Notes: generated by a model not told the origin, from the letters alone. DNA of 64,000 nt from Chitinophagaceae bacterium (GCA_025360525.1 JANYCA010000055.1:1-64000); one strand, 5' to 3'; positions 9,019 through 17,902 are shown, numbered from the stretch's first letter. Made by a program: numbers and translations.

Positions 9019-11067
9019 TTACCTAATAAGTACTGTTGTTCCTTTTAAATTAAAACGTTCCCCGGTTTCAATATTGGTATAAACCAGTGTCCAAACATAG
9101 GTACCCGGGTCCTGTGGATTGCCTTTAAAAGTACCATCCCATTTGTTGGTCCAGTCGGTGGTTTCAAATATTTTTTGTCCGCCCCGGTTATAAATTGCAA
9201 AACGCAGGTCACGTGCTTTATAGGCATTCGTGGGATATAGGTAATCGTTCAATCCGTCATTATTGGGGGTAAATGCTTTTGGTACAGCAATGTAACAATT
9301 GCCTACAACCCGAATGGTGTTGACAGCTGTATCAAAACAACCAATATTATTTTCAACAATCAATCTTACCGGCAAATCTCTTGCAAAATTTCCGGGGAGA
9401 TATAACTGTGCCGGGGGTACCTGCAAATTACTGCTGCTGCCGTTTCCAAAGGACCAGTTCCAGCCCTTAATGTGATTGATACTGTTATCTTTAAATGTTG
9501 CCGGGTCACCCGGGCATACCACTACTGTAGACTCAAATGCAGCCTTCAGGTAATTATCCAGTTCGATCGTAACGATGGCAGATGTATCGCCGCAAATGCC
9601 ATTGCTGACAATCAGTGTTGCTTTTTTTGTACCAAATATTTTGTATTGAATAGCAGTATCCTTTGCGCTGCTTTTGATATTGTCATCAAATGTCCATTGC
9701 CAGCTGCTGACCTCGTTTTGGCCATCATGTGAAAAATTTATGGTATCAATTGTACAACCCAGTTTTACAGCATAGCTAAAATTGGCAGACACTGTATCCT
9801 TTACATTAAAATTGATAAAAGACCCTGCTACAGTTTCTTTTCCACATTCATTTAAAATGGTATTGCCATCTGTACCAACTTGTAATTCAATACGATAAAT
9901 ACCTTTTTTTTCAATAGGGTTACTCAGAGTAACCTGTATCGTGTTGGTAAATCCATCTCCACTGCAAATACCTTCGGCCTTTAAGACAATTGGGGGAGTA
10001 CCGCCTCCAGAAAGTTTAAAATCTGAACCATCCGGGGCAATTGAATTGCAAAACATGGGTTTGTTGAAAACCAATTCAAGTACTTCGGGAGCACATCCTA
10101 CTTTCGTAAGACTGTCCATCGGCGTTGGAAAAAGTGGAAAAACGGTTACTGGCAAAAACTTTCCCAACGGAATTCCCCTGTCGCAATTATCTAACAGGTT
10201 GATGCCATTCACGTCATTTTTAATGGTGATTTGGTAATTGCCGGGTGGAATAGGATTTGCTAATGTTAAAACAATAGAGTCCATATCAAAACCAATATCG
10301 CAGTTAATTCCCTCCGCACCAACAATAGGGGCAAGGGCCGGCGTTAATACAAAGTCGCTGCCATCTTTATTAACGCTCCCGCACTTCATTTTTTTGGTAA
10401 GCTTAACCGTTAATTTAATACCATCGCAAATGGCACGGGCTGATTTTAAACCAGGTTCTGCCGGGTCTGTAATGTTTGCAGTGCCGGCATTAGCTCCTCC
10501 AAAAGATAAACTATATCCGCTCTGTGTATTGGTGAAATGGCTTACCAATAACAAATACTCATGATCTTTTATAAGGTTGGGCATAGAACTAAACAGCGGC
10601 CTGTAACCACTTGTGCCTGTAGTACCACAAACCGTTAACGAAGTGCCATCTGCTGAAGCACCTGTAATGCCTGTTTCACCAGACCAGTTACAGGCAACAA
10701 ACAACGATTCATCAGTGTAAACGTCAGCCGGACTTCTGTTGGTTATATCGAATAACTGCCAGTCGTAATCCTCACTCAGGTCTTTTGGGATAATTTTAAA
10801 ACCTAAAGTTCCCGCTGTAAAACAGGTAAACCTGTACCAGAAAGGATTAATATCAGTTAAAAAATCGGTACAACCTTTTGTAAGAATTTGCCTGTTGCCA
10901 CAAAGCGGAACAGATTCCTGCATAAAAGTATCTGTTCCACACACTGGGAAAGCAGTGGCGGGATTTTGTCCCAATGAGTCGCAGGGAGTTTGGCTGACGA
11001 CGTTAAATGACATACATGCCCAAAAAACTACCCAACACAGTCTGTAAATACGCATAAAGTTTTGCAA
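9019..11067 (-). CDS. Secreted protein with PKD region and CHU_C (type B T9SS) sorting domain
   Basis: This 682-residue protein has an N-terminal signal peptide (hydrophobic VVFWACMSF, cleavage near VVSQ). A cysteine-containing region follows, then two similar beta-rich modules (about residues 195-420), then PKD-like segments with a SWQWTFDD-type motif near 460 and NWSFG near 540. The C-terminal 90 residues, starting at VPKAFTPNNDGLNDY and ending in GTTVLIR, match the gliding motility-associated CHU_C domain. In this phylum that domain directs export and surface attachment by T9SS. A second start at residue 5 is possible. It lies on the same strand as the giant adhesin, upstream of it, so both are surface cargo, but 476 bases separate them. 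The ligand is unknown. Confidence 0.9.
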   Translation of the reverse strand: MQNFMRIYRLCWVVFWACMSFNVVSQTPCDSLGQNPATAFPVCGTDTFMQESVPLCGNRQILTKGCTDFLTDINPFWYRFTCFTAGTLGFKIIPKDLSEDYDWQLFDITNRSPADVYTDESLFVACNWSGETGITGASADGTSLTVCGTTGTSGYRPLFSSMPNLIKDHEYLLLVSHFTNTQSGYSLSFGGANAGTANITDPAEPGLKSARAICDGIKLTVKLTKKMKCGSVNKDGSDFVLTPALAPIVGAEGINCDIGFDMDSIVLTLANPIPPGNYQITIKNDVNGINLLDNCDRGIPLGKFLPVTVFPLFPTPMDSLTKVGCAPEVLELVFNKPMFCNSIAPDGSDFKLSGGGTPPIVLKAEGICSGDGFTNTIQVTLSNPIEKKGIYRIELQVGTDGNTILNECGKETVAGSFINFNVKDTVSANFSYAVKLGCTIDTINFSHDGQNEVSSWQWTFDDNIKSSAKDTAIQYKIFGTKKATLIVSNGICGDTSAIVTIELDNYLKAAFESTVVVCPGDPATFKDNSINHIKGWNWSFGNGSSSNLQVPPAQLYLPGNFARDLPVRLIVENNIGCFDTAVNTIRVVGNCYIAVPKAFTPNNDGLNDYLYPTNAYKARDLRFAIYNRGGQKIFETTDWTNKWDGTFKGNPQDPGTYVWTLVYTNIETGERFNLKGTTVLIR

Positions 11068-11179
11068 ATCTACTGAATGACATTTTAATTCTTATTTCCG
11101 TTGCAAATAGCTGGATAATAAATAACCAGAAAAACAAGCATCTTCCTTTTATTCTGTAATATTTTAGTGGTTGTGCAAG

Positions 11180-11187
11180 TATATTTG
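11180..11187 (+). promoter_or_regulatory. Candidate -7 promoter element for tsaC
   Basis: The octamer tatatttg fits TAnnTTTG and lies 14 bases before the ATG at 11202, so the leader would be very short. I find no convincing -33 TTTG box at the usual spacing. Confidence 0.35.
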
Positions 11188-11201
11188 CGGTCATAATTAG
11201 T

Positions 11202-12176
11202 ATGGATACAATAACAGGCACCGATATTTACTTAGCCCAAACCCTTTTACGGGCAGGTGATTTAGTAGCGATTCCTACCGAAACTGTTTATGGGCTTGCT
11301 GCAAATGCACTCAACGAAGATGCTGTGCTTAAAATATTCCAGGTTAAAAACAGGCCGGCTTTTAATCCATTGATAATCCATTGCAGCAGTTGGGAAAAAG
11401 CCGGGCAATACGTTAACGACGTGCCGGATAAAGCGATCGCATTAGCCAGGGCATTTACACCCGGCCCGCTTACGTTCCTGTTGCGCAAGAACAATATGAT
11501 CTCTGATTTGGTAACAGCGGGCAGCGAAAAAGTTGCTGTAAGAATCCCCAAACATCCTTTAACGCAACGATTGTTGGAGTTGCTTGACTTTCCCTTGGCG
11601 GCACCCAGTGCCAATCCTTTTGGTTATATAAGTCCGACAACGGCGGGGCATGTAATGAAAAGTTTAGCGGGCAAAATTCCCTATATTTTAAATGGCGGTT
11701 CAGCTGGTATTGGGGTAGAATCTACCATTATCGGGTTTGATGAAAATGAACAGGTGATACTTCACAGATTGGGCGGTATAAGCATTGAAGCCATGGAGGC
11801 AGTATTGAATGAGCCAATAATAATTGCTTCTGAAATTTCAATGACCAAGCCATTGGTACCGGGACAATTAAAGTCGCACTATGCACCTAACACGCCTTTA
11901 TATACCGGCCAAATAGAAAAGATGTTACCGGGATGGATTAATAAAAAAGTGGCAACCATAAGCTTTACAAAACAATTTAAGGCCGTTCCACCGCAGCAAC
12001 AATTTATACTTTCGCCGGAAGGCTCTTTGGATGAAGCAGCAAAAAATTTATTTGCGGCATTAAGAAGTATTGATCAGTTGCAGGTTGATGTAATTTTAGT
12101 AGAAATATTTCCTAACGAGGGAATTGGCCGGGCTATTAATGACAGGCTTAATAGGGCAGGGGCTGCATTTAAATAA
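11202..12176 (+). CDS. tsaC: L-threonylcarbamoyladenylate synthase (Sua5/YrdC/TsaC family)
   Basis: The 324-residue protein makes threonylcarbamoyl-AMP from threonine, bicarbonate and ATP, the first step of t6A37 formation in ANN-decoding tRNAs. The N-terminal YrdC domain shows the PTETVYGLAANA motif (residues 26-37), KNRPAFNPLIIH (KxRP substrate site) and SAPSANPFG (SxN motif). The C-terminal Sua5 extension is present, joined by a PGQLKSHYAP linker, so this is the long Sua5-type form rather than short TsaC. It is divergent from the CHU_C gene (134-base gap) and convergent with the helicase gene. Cytoplasmic, housekeeping. Confidence 0.93.
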   Translation: MDTITGTDIYLAQTLLRAGDLVAIPTETVYGLAANALNEDAVLKIFQVKNRPAFNPLIIHCSSWEKAGQYVNDVPDKAIALARAFTPGPLTFLLRKNNMISDLVTAGSEKVAVRIPKHPLTQRLLELLDFPLAAPSANPFGYISPTTAGHVMKSLAGKIPYILNGGSAGIGVESTIIGFDENEQVILHRLGGISIEAMEAVLNEPIIIASEISMTKPLVPGQLKSHYAPNTPLYTGQIEKMLPGWINKKVATISFTKQFKAVPPQQQFILSPEGSLDEAAKNLFAALRSIDQLQVDVILVEIFPNEGIGRAINDRLNRAGAAFK

Positions 12177-12200
12177 TACTTCACGTTATGTTACCCCAGG

Positions 12201-13538
12201 TTATTTAGCGATATCAAATTTTACCTTTTTCCCTTTCATTTTCTGGTCCTTTATCAATTCCATAGCACCACCTACTTTCAATTTTCTCACCGCCACAAAC
12301 GAGAAGAAGTCTTTAACTTCAATTAAACCGATATCTTCTTGTTTTAGCATACCGACTTTAGATAAAAAACCTACAATATCTATTTTATTTACTTTGTCTT
12401 TTTTGCCTGCGGCAATAAACAAGGTTGACCATTTTGGCTTTTCCGGCAACTCCGTTTCTTCGGGAAGGATCAAATCCGTCACTTCATCTAGGATGTAAGT
12501 AGGTCTGTATTCTCCTTTTCCAACAATTAAAACAACTTTTCCGCCGGCTTCCATACGGGCCGTCCTGCCATTTCGGTGAGTATAAATTGCTTCAGTTGGG
12601 GGTAAATCGTAATGCACCACATATTTAATATCCGGAATATCCAGTCCTCTTGATGCAAGATCGGTGGTGATAAGGATAGAGGAACTGCCATTTTTAAATT
12701 TAGCAAGGGCACTTTCCCGTTCCTGTTGTTCCATACCTCCATGGTAGAAAACATTTACAATACCGTGCTCTTTTAAAAAATTGCTGGCCTGCTCAACCGT
12801 ATCCCGATGGTTGCAAAACACAATGGCAGACTTGTTATTGACATGACAAATAAATCGGAAGAAAATATCAAACTTCTGTTTAAAATCCGATTTTAACTCA
12901 ATGATTACCAAACTATCATAAACATCTTTTTCAATTAAACTAGTATTGGTAAAGTTTAATTGAACGGGATTGTCAAAACCAATGAAATCTGGTATGGAAG
13001 CCGCTTCTGTAGCAGAGGTTAAAATCTTTTTATTAGCAGATTTCAGCGACTTTATAATAAATGTCATTTCTTCTAAAAAGCCTAATTCTAACGACTTATC
13101 AAATTCATCTAGTATTAAAGTTGTAATTAATTCCGTTGAGAAATTATTTCTTCTAAGGTGGTCAGCAATTCGTCCGGCAGTGCCGATGATAACTGCGGGA
13201 GCCTGCACCAGGTTTTTCTCTTCAATCTCTCTTTTATGCCCGCCGTAACAGCAGGTTACTTTGTAACCGGTTGCCATTTTTCTGAAAACTTCGTCAATTT
13301 GCAAAGCCAGTTCCCGTGATGGGACCAGTATCAGCGCCTGTACGTTTTTAACGTCAGGCTTTAATAATTGCGCCAGCGGTAAAAGGAAAGCAAGGGTTTT
13401 TCCAGACCCTGTTGGAGAAATTATTTGAACGTGGTTATTGTCTTTAATTGCAGCAATTGCAGCAAGCTGCATTTCGTTCAGGACTTCAATTTTTAACCCG
13501 GCCTGTATTGTTTCTGTGGAGATATTTTGTTCTTGCAT
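12201..13538 (-). CDS. DEAD-box RNA helicase, DbpA-like
   Basis: The 445-residue ATP-dependent RNA helicase has two RecA-like domains. Visible motifs are SPTGSGKT (motif I), PSRELALQ (Ia), DEFD (motif II, where DEAD is usual), TSAT (III), and HRNGRTAR (VI). The C-terminal 70 residues resemble the DbpA RNA-binding domain that recognises hairpin 92 of 23S rRNA, suggesting a role in 50S assembly. The DEFD variant keeps the catalytic Asp-Glu pair. The DbpA assignment rests on domain order and the C-terminal similarity; a general helicase is the alternative. Confidence 0.88.
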   Translation of the reverse strand: MQEQNISTETIQAGLKIEVLNEMQLAAIAAIKDNNHVQIISPTGSGKTLAFLLPLAQLLKPDVKNVQALILVPSRELALQIDEVFRKMATGYKVTCCYGGHKREIEEKNLVQAPAVIIGTAGRIADHLRRNNFSTELITTLILDEFDKSLELGFLEEMTFIIKSLKSANKKILTSATEAASIPDFIGFDNPVQLNFTNTSLIEKDVYDSLVIIELKSDFKQKFDIFFRFICHVNNKSAIVFCNHRDTVEQASNFLKEHGIVNVFYHGGMEQQERESALAKFKNGSSSILITTDLASRGLDIPDIKYVVHYDLPPTEAIYTHRNGRTARMEAGGKVVLIVGKGEYRPTYILDEVTDLILPEETELPEKPKWSTLFIAAGKKDKVNKIDIVGFLSKVGMLKQEDIGLIEVKDFFSFVAVRKLKVGGAMELIKDQKMKGKKVKFDIAK

Positions 13539-13603
13539 TTCGGTAAAATTAGCCGTAAATTGGTAACAGTCCTTATTTTTTATTACACTTAAACTTTTAA
13601 AAG

Positions 13604-14047
13604 ATGGATATCCTACACAAATTTCAACATTGGGGCGACGCCCATCATCCCAAATATCTCGACATTATTCGCATTATTCTGGGGATTTTTCTGTGCTATA
13701 CCGGAATTGCTTTTCTACAAAATATGAGTCTTGTAACTGGTCCGCTTTCTACAAAGACATCCTTTGGATCCTTTGCTGTTATCATCTTAAGTCATTATGT
13801 GGTATTCGCTCATATATTGGGCGGTATTTTAATGGTGGTTGGCTTCTTAACCAGGTTTGCGTGTCTTATACAGATTCCCATTATGCTGGGCGCTATTATT
13901 TTCATTAATTCCGCCAGTGATGTTTTCAGGCCTTACTCGGAATTGTTTTTATCTGTTTTAATTTTATTGCTGCTAGTTTATTTTTTAATTGTTGGCAATG
14001 GTCCATGGGCTATAAAATTGAAAGAAGAAAAAGAATGGCAGCCTTGA
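13604..14047 (+). CDS. DoxX family membrane protein
   Basis: The 147-residue protein has four hydrophobic segments (about residues 20-38, 55-80, 85-105 and 115-133), fitting the DoxX/SURF4-like fold. An early HPKYLDIIRIILGIFL segment and a GG-containing third segment are typical. DoxX proteins are inner-membrane proteins of uncertain biochemical role, some linked to respiration or thiol stress. It stands alone, divergent from the helicase gene with a 65-base gap. No catalytic residues can be named. Confidence 0.85.
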   Translation: MDILHKFQHWGDAHHPKYLDIIRIILGIFLCYTGIAFLQNMSLVTGPLSTKTSFGSFAVIILSHYVVFAHILGGILMVVGFLTRFACLIQIPIMLGAIIFINSASDVFRPYSELFLSVLILLLLVYFLIVGNGPWAIKLKEEKEWQP

Positions 14048-14369
14048 GCATTTTTATGTTGGTAAAAAATAATTATACAGATGTAGCTGATTAGTAAATT
14101 ATTAATTAACTAGCTTTATACAATTTGCCTATAATTAATATTATGTTAAACAGATATAAAGTCTGAGTTTACAAGTTATAGCCTCTGTATTATTTTCTCC
14201 CCACTCCCGCGTAAGTATTAGACCAAGCAATTACAAATAAAAAGCCGTACGGTTATCTCACCGGCTCCGTCGTTTTATAGAATATTTTTCTTAGATGTCA
14301 CAAACTAAGTCTATTAGTAAATAAATGCTAAGTATTTTACCAGCCCTTACATAGTTGATAACTAATTAG

Positions 14370-14377
14370 TATATTTG
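14370..14377 (+). promoter_or_regulatory. Candidate -7 element upstream of the PBECR-like gene
   Basis: tatatttg matches TAnnTTTG. TTAC, a weak match to the -33 box, lies 19 bases upstream. Use of this promoter would give a leader of about 185 nt containing both inverted repeats. Confidence 0.35.
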
Positions 14378-14393
14378 TATTAGAAACTCAAAA

Positions 14394-14411
14394 CCCACCG
14401 GCAAAGGTGGG
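14394..14411. repeat. Short hairpin in the leader
   Basis: CCCACC (14394-14399) and GGTGGG (14406-14411) form a 6-bp GC-rich stem with a 6-base loop. Confidence 0.6.
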
Positions 14412-14415
14412 ATGC

Positions 14416-14479
14416 GAAATTTGGAGAACTTAAGAACTACTGAATAGAATACAACTTACTGCCAAATTCTCCAAATTTC
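14416..14479. repeat. Perfect 13-bp inverted repeat in the leader
   Basis: gaaatttggagaa (14416-14428) is the exact reverse complement of ttctccaaatttc (14467-14479), with a 38-base spacer. It could be an operator pair or a long-loop RNA stem. It does not look like an IS end, because no transposase or target duplication accompanies it. Confidence 0.7.
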
Positions 14480-14568
14480 TCTCGTTTTAAGTTTACCTGA
14501 ACTTTTTGTTTTTCTACTCTTACCAGTGTCTACGGGCATCCATATATCCATTATCAGAAAACCTATTT

Positions 14569-15000
14569 ATGAGTAAAATTTTACGTTTTGTTGAAGCGGC
14601 AAAAGAAAATTCAGAAGATGAAGCAAAGGAAATCAATTTTGGTATAATACCAAATTTTCAGGCCCAGCAAATTGCGGCAAGTACTGGTGTGGTAGTAAGA
14701 ACTGCCTTAAGGACGCTTACCTCCTATGCTGTTAATCATACCTTTAAAAGGCATGGAGTAGAAAATGAAAATAAGGAAGCTAGAGGTCAGGTAGGTGTTA
14801 CAGATTTAGACTTTGAGTTAATACTAGACATTTTAAATAACCCAGATGTAGTCATTAAGGGTACTGATGGAAGCAGAGGCAAGCAAGCATTGAAGTTTAC
14901 AAAGAAGTTAATAAAGGGGAATTACACTATTGTTATGAGCGTAGTTAGAAGAAAGGATGGGGTTAAGATGGATTTTGACACTATGTATATAAAGCAATAA
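14569..15000 (+). CDS. PBECR-like (barnase-EndoU-ColicinE5/D-RelE fold) nuclease candidate
   Basis: I chose the ATG at 14569, giving 143 residues; an upstream in-frame ATG at 14506 would add 21 residues but lies in leader-like sequence. Residues 57-143 carry a pattern I associate with phage-linked PBECR nucleases: H57 and H62, an RGQ motif at 72-74, then ITxxDFELI-like text, a NNPD motif at 90-93, and a C-terminal DTMYIK strand. In such domains the conserved His, Arg and Thr are thought to form the RNase site. Residues 1-56 are helical and unrecognised. No antitoxin-like gene adjoins it. A hairpin follows the stop by two bases. The fold assignment is by motif memory only and needs a profile search. 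Confidence 0.5.
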   Translation: MSKILRFVEAAKENSEDEAKEINFGIIPNFQAQQIAASTGVVVRTALRTLTSYAVNHTFKRHGVENENKEARGQVGVTDLDFELILDILNNPDVVIKGTDGSRGKQALKFTKKLIKGNYTIVMSVVRRKDGVKMDFDTMYIKQ

Positions 15001-15002
15001 AA

Positions 15003-15024
15003 AAGCCGATATAAATATCGGCTT
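15003..15024. terminator. Hairpin after the PBECR-like gene
   Basis: aagccgata and tatcggctt form a perfect 9-bp stem with a 4-base loop. The U-tract side is on the left, so it would end leftward transcripts better than rightward ones. It could shield the nuclease gene from read-through out of the leftward IS66 genes. Confidence 0.6.
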
Positions 15025-15508
15025 CAAGTACTTAGTGTAACAGGGAATCGTAATAACCTTTTTAGGCTGTCGCTCACACGTCCATAACGTTCTATTACAC
15101 CACGAATGTAAAATAATAATCTAATAAACGACATATTTATCAATTTATTTAACAAGTTAATTAAATAGTTTAAGCGGTATGAAGCAAAAATTCAAGATAA
15201 GACATGAGATACTTGTATACCTGTTTAATAAACTTACTTATAATAAGTACGATGCACCTGAACTTAAAAGTACAATTACAAGCTTAAAAGATGTAGCTAA
15301 AGGTATTAATAGAGATTACGAGTTGGTGTATATGCAACATCATATGTTACCTGAAGAACAGGCTTAATGTATAAATAATAGCGGGGTTCATTCAATCATG
15401 TTAAAAAGAGAAGGTATTAGTGGAGTATTAGATGAATACTGGTTACGTGAAGGAGAAAAAGAAGCTAACGAACGGATATACGATAAAACTAAGTGGCTTG
15501 TACCTGTA

Positions 15509-15516
15509 ATAGCTTT
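15509..15516. repeat. Left target-site duplication of the IS66 element
   Basis: atagcttt directly abuts the left inverted repeat and is repeated exactly at 17903-17910. Eight bases is the usual IS66-family duplication length. Confidence 0.93.
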
Positions 15517-15538
15517 GTATCCCCTCAACGAACCCCAT
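15517..15538. repeat. IS66 left terminal inverted repeat
   Basis: The sequence starts gtatcccctc and ends aaccccat. It matches the reverse complement of 17881-17902 at 20 of 22 positions; the differences are at the ac/cg positions in the middle. Confidence 0.93.
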
Positions 15539-17106
15539 CATTTCTTACTCATCTCTGCAGCATAATTTTGTGGCAGCAGTTGTTCTATAGTATTTATTTT
15601 ATGGTCGTTAATGTTTTCAAAAACGTAGGTAAGCCATTGGATGGGGTTTACATGGTGCAGCTTACAGGTTGCAAATAAACTGTATAACATGGCGCTTCTT
15701 TGGGCAGCTTCATGATTGCCGGCAAATAAATAATTTTTTCTGCCAATGGCCACGGGGCGTATGCTGTTTTCCACCAGGTTATTATCTATTCTTAAATTAC
15801 CATCCCGGAGGTACACATTTAGTTTATCCCATCTGGCCAGGGTATATTGCAAAGCCATGCCCATCGGGCTTTTGGGAAGGCTGCCGGTAAGTTGAGTTTG
15901 TAATATTTTATGAAGTGCTGTTAGTATGGGTGCAGCATGGTACTGGCGATAGTTTTTTATTTCATCCGGAGTGTAATTGTTTTCTGTGCAATGCTTTTCT
16001 ACTGCATACAGTAATTGTATTTGCGTAAGCACTTCGCTTGCTTTTGTAGTATCAAAACTTTGGGCATCTATAAATTTACGCCTGGCATGCGCCCAGCAAT
16101 TTAATGTGGTAATACCTTGCACCTCATCAAACTGATTGTAAGGGGCATACCCATCTGTTTGCAGATAGCCCTGATAATTTTTTAATGTTTCTTTTGGCCA
16201 CGCTGCGGCCCGGCCTATTTGGTATTTAAATAATACCTGGCGGCTTTGGGTGTTGTAATACACCCAGTAATACCCCTGGTGCGTTGTACCCTTTTTAGTT
16301 TTGTCCAACACTTTAAGGGGCGTTTCATCTATGCTAAGATATTTTGTGGAGAGCACTTGCTTTTCAAGTGCATGATAGAGCGGTTCTATTAAATTGCAGC
16401 CTTGTTTAAACCAGTTATTAACGGTGTTGTCTTCTATCGCTATTTTTTGGCGGGTAAGCATTTGCAGTTGCCTGTAAATGGGTAGGTGATCAAGGTATTT
16501 ACTTACCATCAGGTGCGATAGTAAAGAAGCTCCTACATAACTTTTTGCTATGGGCATATTGGGCAAGGCAGCTATTACCCGTTTTGCCTGGGTGCCATCT
16601 GCGGTGGGCTGTATATACTCGGGGCGAATGTATTTTTTTACATACAGTTCGCCCTGCTGGTATTCTAATATTTCTGTTATCTCCTGGCCTACTGGTTGCA
16701 GGCCGCTTACATCTTCTGCAGGGGATAAAATTATTTCTTCCCGGCGTAAGTGGGCTGGTAGTGGTTTACGGCCCGGATGGTTTACACGGACAACAGTTTT
16801 CTTTACATCATGCGCTTTTACATGACTGATACTTTCTACAACCACTTCGGCCAGCTTATCGTTTTCAAATAAAATAGTTTGCTGCTCGTTGCTGTGAGGG
16901 TTAGGTTTAAACTTTTCCTGTTTGCCGCTAAAAATAAATTTTTGTAATTCTATAATCTGTAGCTGTAATAAATTATTTTTCTGGGATTGAAGCTCATTTG
17001 CCTCCTCATGCTTAGCAATTATTATTTGGAAGTTGGCAACGAGTATTTGAAAGTTAGCAATGGCTTTTTTCTGATCATCATTTACTATTAATAACTGCTC
17101 ATACAA
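15538..17106 (-). CDS. tnpC: IS66 transposase TnpC
   Basis: The 522-residue DDE transposase moves the element. An N-terminal leucine-rich coiled coil (about residues 1-60) precedes the zinc-finger-equivalent region (about 115-165), which here has no cysteines. The DDE_Tnp_IS66 catalytic domain follows. Visible catalytic acids are D in SIDET, D in QTDGY and E in NNLVENSIRP. The C-terminal IS66 domain ends in CKLHHVNPIQWL-type sequence. The gene starts 100 bases after tnpB ends, and its stop lies in the terminal repeat. Full length for the family. Confidence 0.95.
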   Translation of the reverse strand: MYEQLLIVNDDQKKAIANFQILVANFQIIIAKHEEANELQSQKNNLLQLQIIELQKFIFSGKQEKFKPNPHSNEQQTILFENDKLAEVVVESISHVKAHDVKKTVVRVNHPGRKPLPAHLRREEIILSPAEDVSGLQPVGQEITEILEYQQGELYVKKYIRPEYIQPTADGTQAKRVIAALPNMPIAKSYVGASLLSHLMVSKYLDHLPIYRQLQMLTRQKIAIEDNTVNNWFKQGCNLIEPLYHALEKQVLSTKYLSIDETPLKVLDKTKKGTTHQGYYWVYYNTQSRQVLFKYQIGRAAAWPKETLKNYQGYLQTDGYAPYNQFDEVQGITTLNCWAHARRKFIDAQSFDTTKASEVLTQIQLLYAVEKHCTENNYTPDEIKNYRQYHAAPILTALHKILQTQLTGSLPKSPMGMALQYTLARWDKLNVYLRDGNLRIDNNLVENSIRPVAIGRKNYLFAGNHEAAQRSAMLYSLFATCKLHHVNPIQWLTYVFENINDHKINTIEQLLPQNYAAEMSKK

Positions 17107-17206
17107 GCTTTTAAAATCGGTATGTTGTGCTGTGGTATTGATGGCGTAAAACTAATCAATTGCACTGGCTTAAAAGTACTACTACCACTGATTTTAAGCA
17201 GTATTT

Positions 17207-17560
17207 TTACACATGGGTGGTATATCTTTTTTTGTGTTGTACCGATTTTAGAACGATGCCCTGCAGAATGTGCTGAAGCTGCAGATGGGTAAGCAAAATA
17301 CCGGTGCTGTTTTGTGCATTGCCCGGTGTTTCAAAAGTACCTTTCTCCAATCGTTTTTCATACAATGCAAAACCATCGCTGTCCCACTGCAATAATTTAA
17401 TTTGGCTATGCCGCTTGTTGATAAATACAAATACATCGCCCAGTAAAATGTTTTTCTTCAGTTCGTTTTGCACAATGCCACACAGACCGTAACAGCCCTT
17501 ATGCATATCCGTTACCTGGTTATAAAAGTAATACTGCTCTGCAGCGCTAAGGTGTAGCAT
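17207..17560 (-). CDS. tnpB: IS66 accessory protein TnpB (Orf2-like)
   Basis: The 117-residue protein matches the IS66 Orf2 family, with the core DVFVFINKRHSQIKLLQWD and a GFALYEKRLEKGTF segment. TnpB is required for transposition of IS66-family elements, but its biochemical role is not settled. It starts one base after the tnpA stop, so translation is probably coupled. Length is normal for the family. Confidence 0.92.
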   Translation of the reverse strand: MLHLSAAEQYYFYNQVTDMHKGCYGLCGIVQNELKKNILLGDVFVFINKRHSQIKLLQWDSDGFALYEKRLEKGTFETPGNAQNSTGILLTHLQLQHILQGIVLKSVQHKKRYTTHV

Positions 17561-17561
17561 G

Positions 17562-17843
17562 CTATGCCATTAATTGTTTTACATAATCAACCGGGGGCAT
17601 GGTTTCAAAACTTATACGTTTGCCATTGGTAAAAGTAATACGCACTGGTGCAGTTGATAAAAGCGGTGTAATGCTTATAAATTTACCTGGCTCTTTAGGT
17701 TGTAATTTTTTGCGCCAGTAATAATAAACAGAAGGCTTAAGCTGATGATTCCGACAATAGGCTTCTACAGTAATTCCACTTGCTTTGCACGCAGCGATAT
17801 GCGTTTGCATAATCGCAAACTGAGTTATATTTTTAGCATCCAT
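17562..17843 (-). CDS. tnpA: IS66 accessory protein TnpA
   Basis: I chose the ATG at 17843 (93 residues), because the longer frame from 17915 begins outside the element. The N-terminal half has a helix-turn-helix-like pattern with ITVEAYCRNHQLKPSVYYYWRKK, typical of the IS66 OrfA/transposase-8-like proteins. The tail is beta-rich (VRITFTNGKRI). It is the first gene of the leftward tnpABC set and probably binds the element ends. Confidence 0.88.
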   Translation of the reverse strand: MDAKNITQFAIMQTHIAACKASGITVEAYCRNHQLKPSVYYYWRKKLQPKEPGKFISITPLLSTAPVRITFTNGKRISFETMPPVDYVKQLMA

Positions 17844-17880
17844 AACCGCAAAGATGGGACACTTTTTATAGTGAAGGAAT

Positions 17881-17902
17881 ATGGGGTTGGTGGAGGGGAT
17901 AC
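17881..17902. repeat. IS66 right terminal inverted repeat
   Basis: atggggtt...ggggatac is the inverted partner of 15517-15538 and sits directly before the second copy of atagcttt. Confidence 0.93.

Larger units (their letters stand above)
14048..14568. other. Intergenic region and putative leader of the PBECR-like gene
   Basis: There is no supported coding sequence. The left part has a weak hairpin near 14240-14275 (agccg/cggct arms), with a run of A on the plus strand that would serve as a U-tract on the minus strand. The right part has a -7-like element at 14370, a CCCACC/GGTGGG hairpin, and a 13-base inverted repeat, all before the ATG at 14569. The density of structure suggests an RNA leader or operator rather than empty spacer. 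Confidence 0.5.
15517..17902 (-). mobile_element. Complete IS66-family insertion sequence (2386 bp)
   Basis: The element carries the three-gene IS66 set tnpA-tnpB-tnpC reading leftward. Its 22-base terminal inverted repeats both begin GTATCCCCTC, and 8-bp direct repeats flank it. All three genes look intact, so it may still be active. The tnpC stop falls within the left inverted repeat. The two repeats differ at only two of 22 positions, which fits a recent insertion. Confidence 0.95.

Noticed and set aside
15538..17106. Degenerate zinc finger in IS66 TnpC as a sign of inactivation
   Set aside because: The cysteine-free version is common in Bacteroidota IS66 copies and the catalytic acids are all present.
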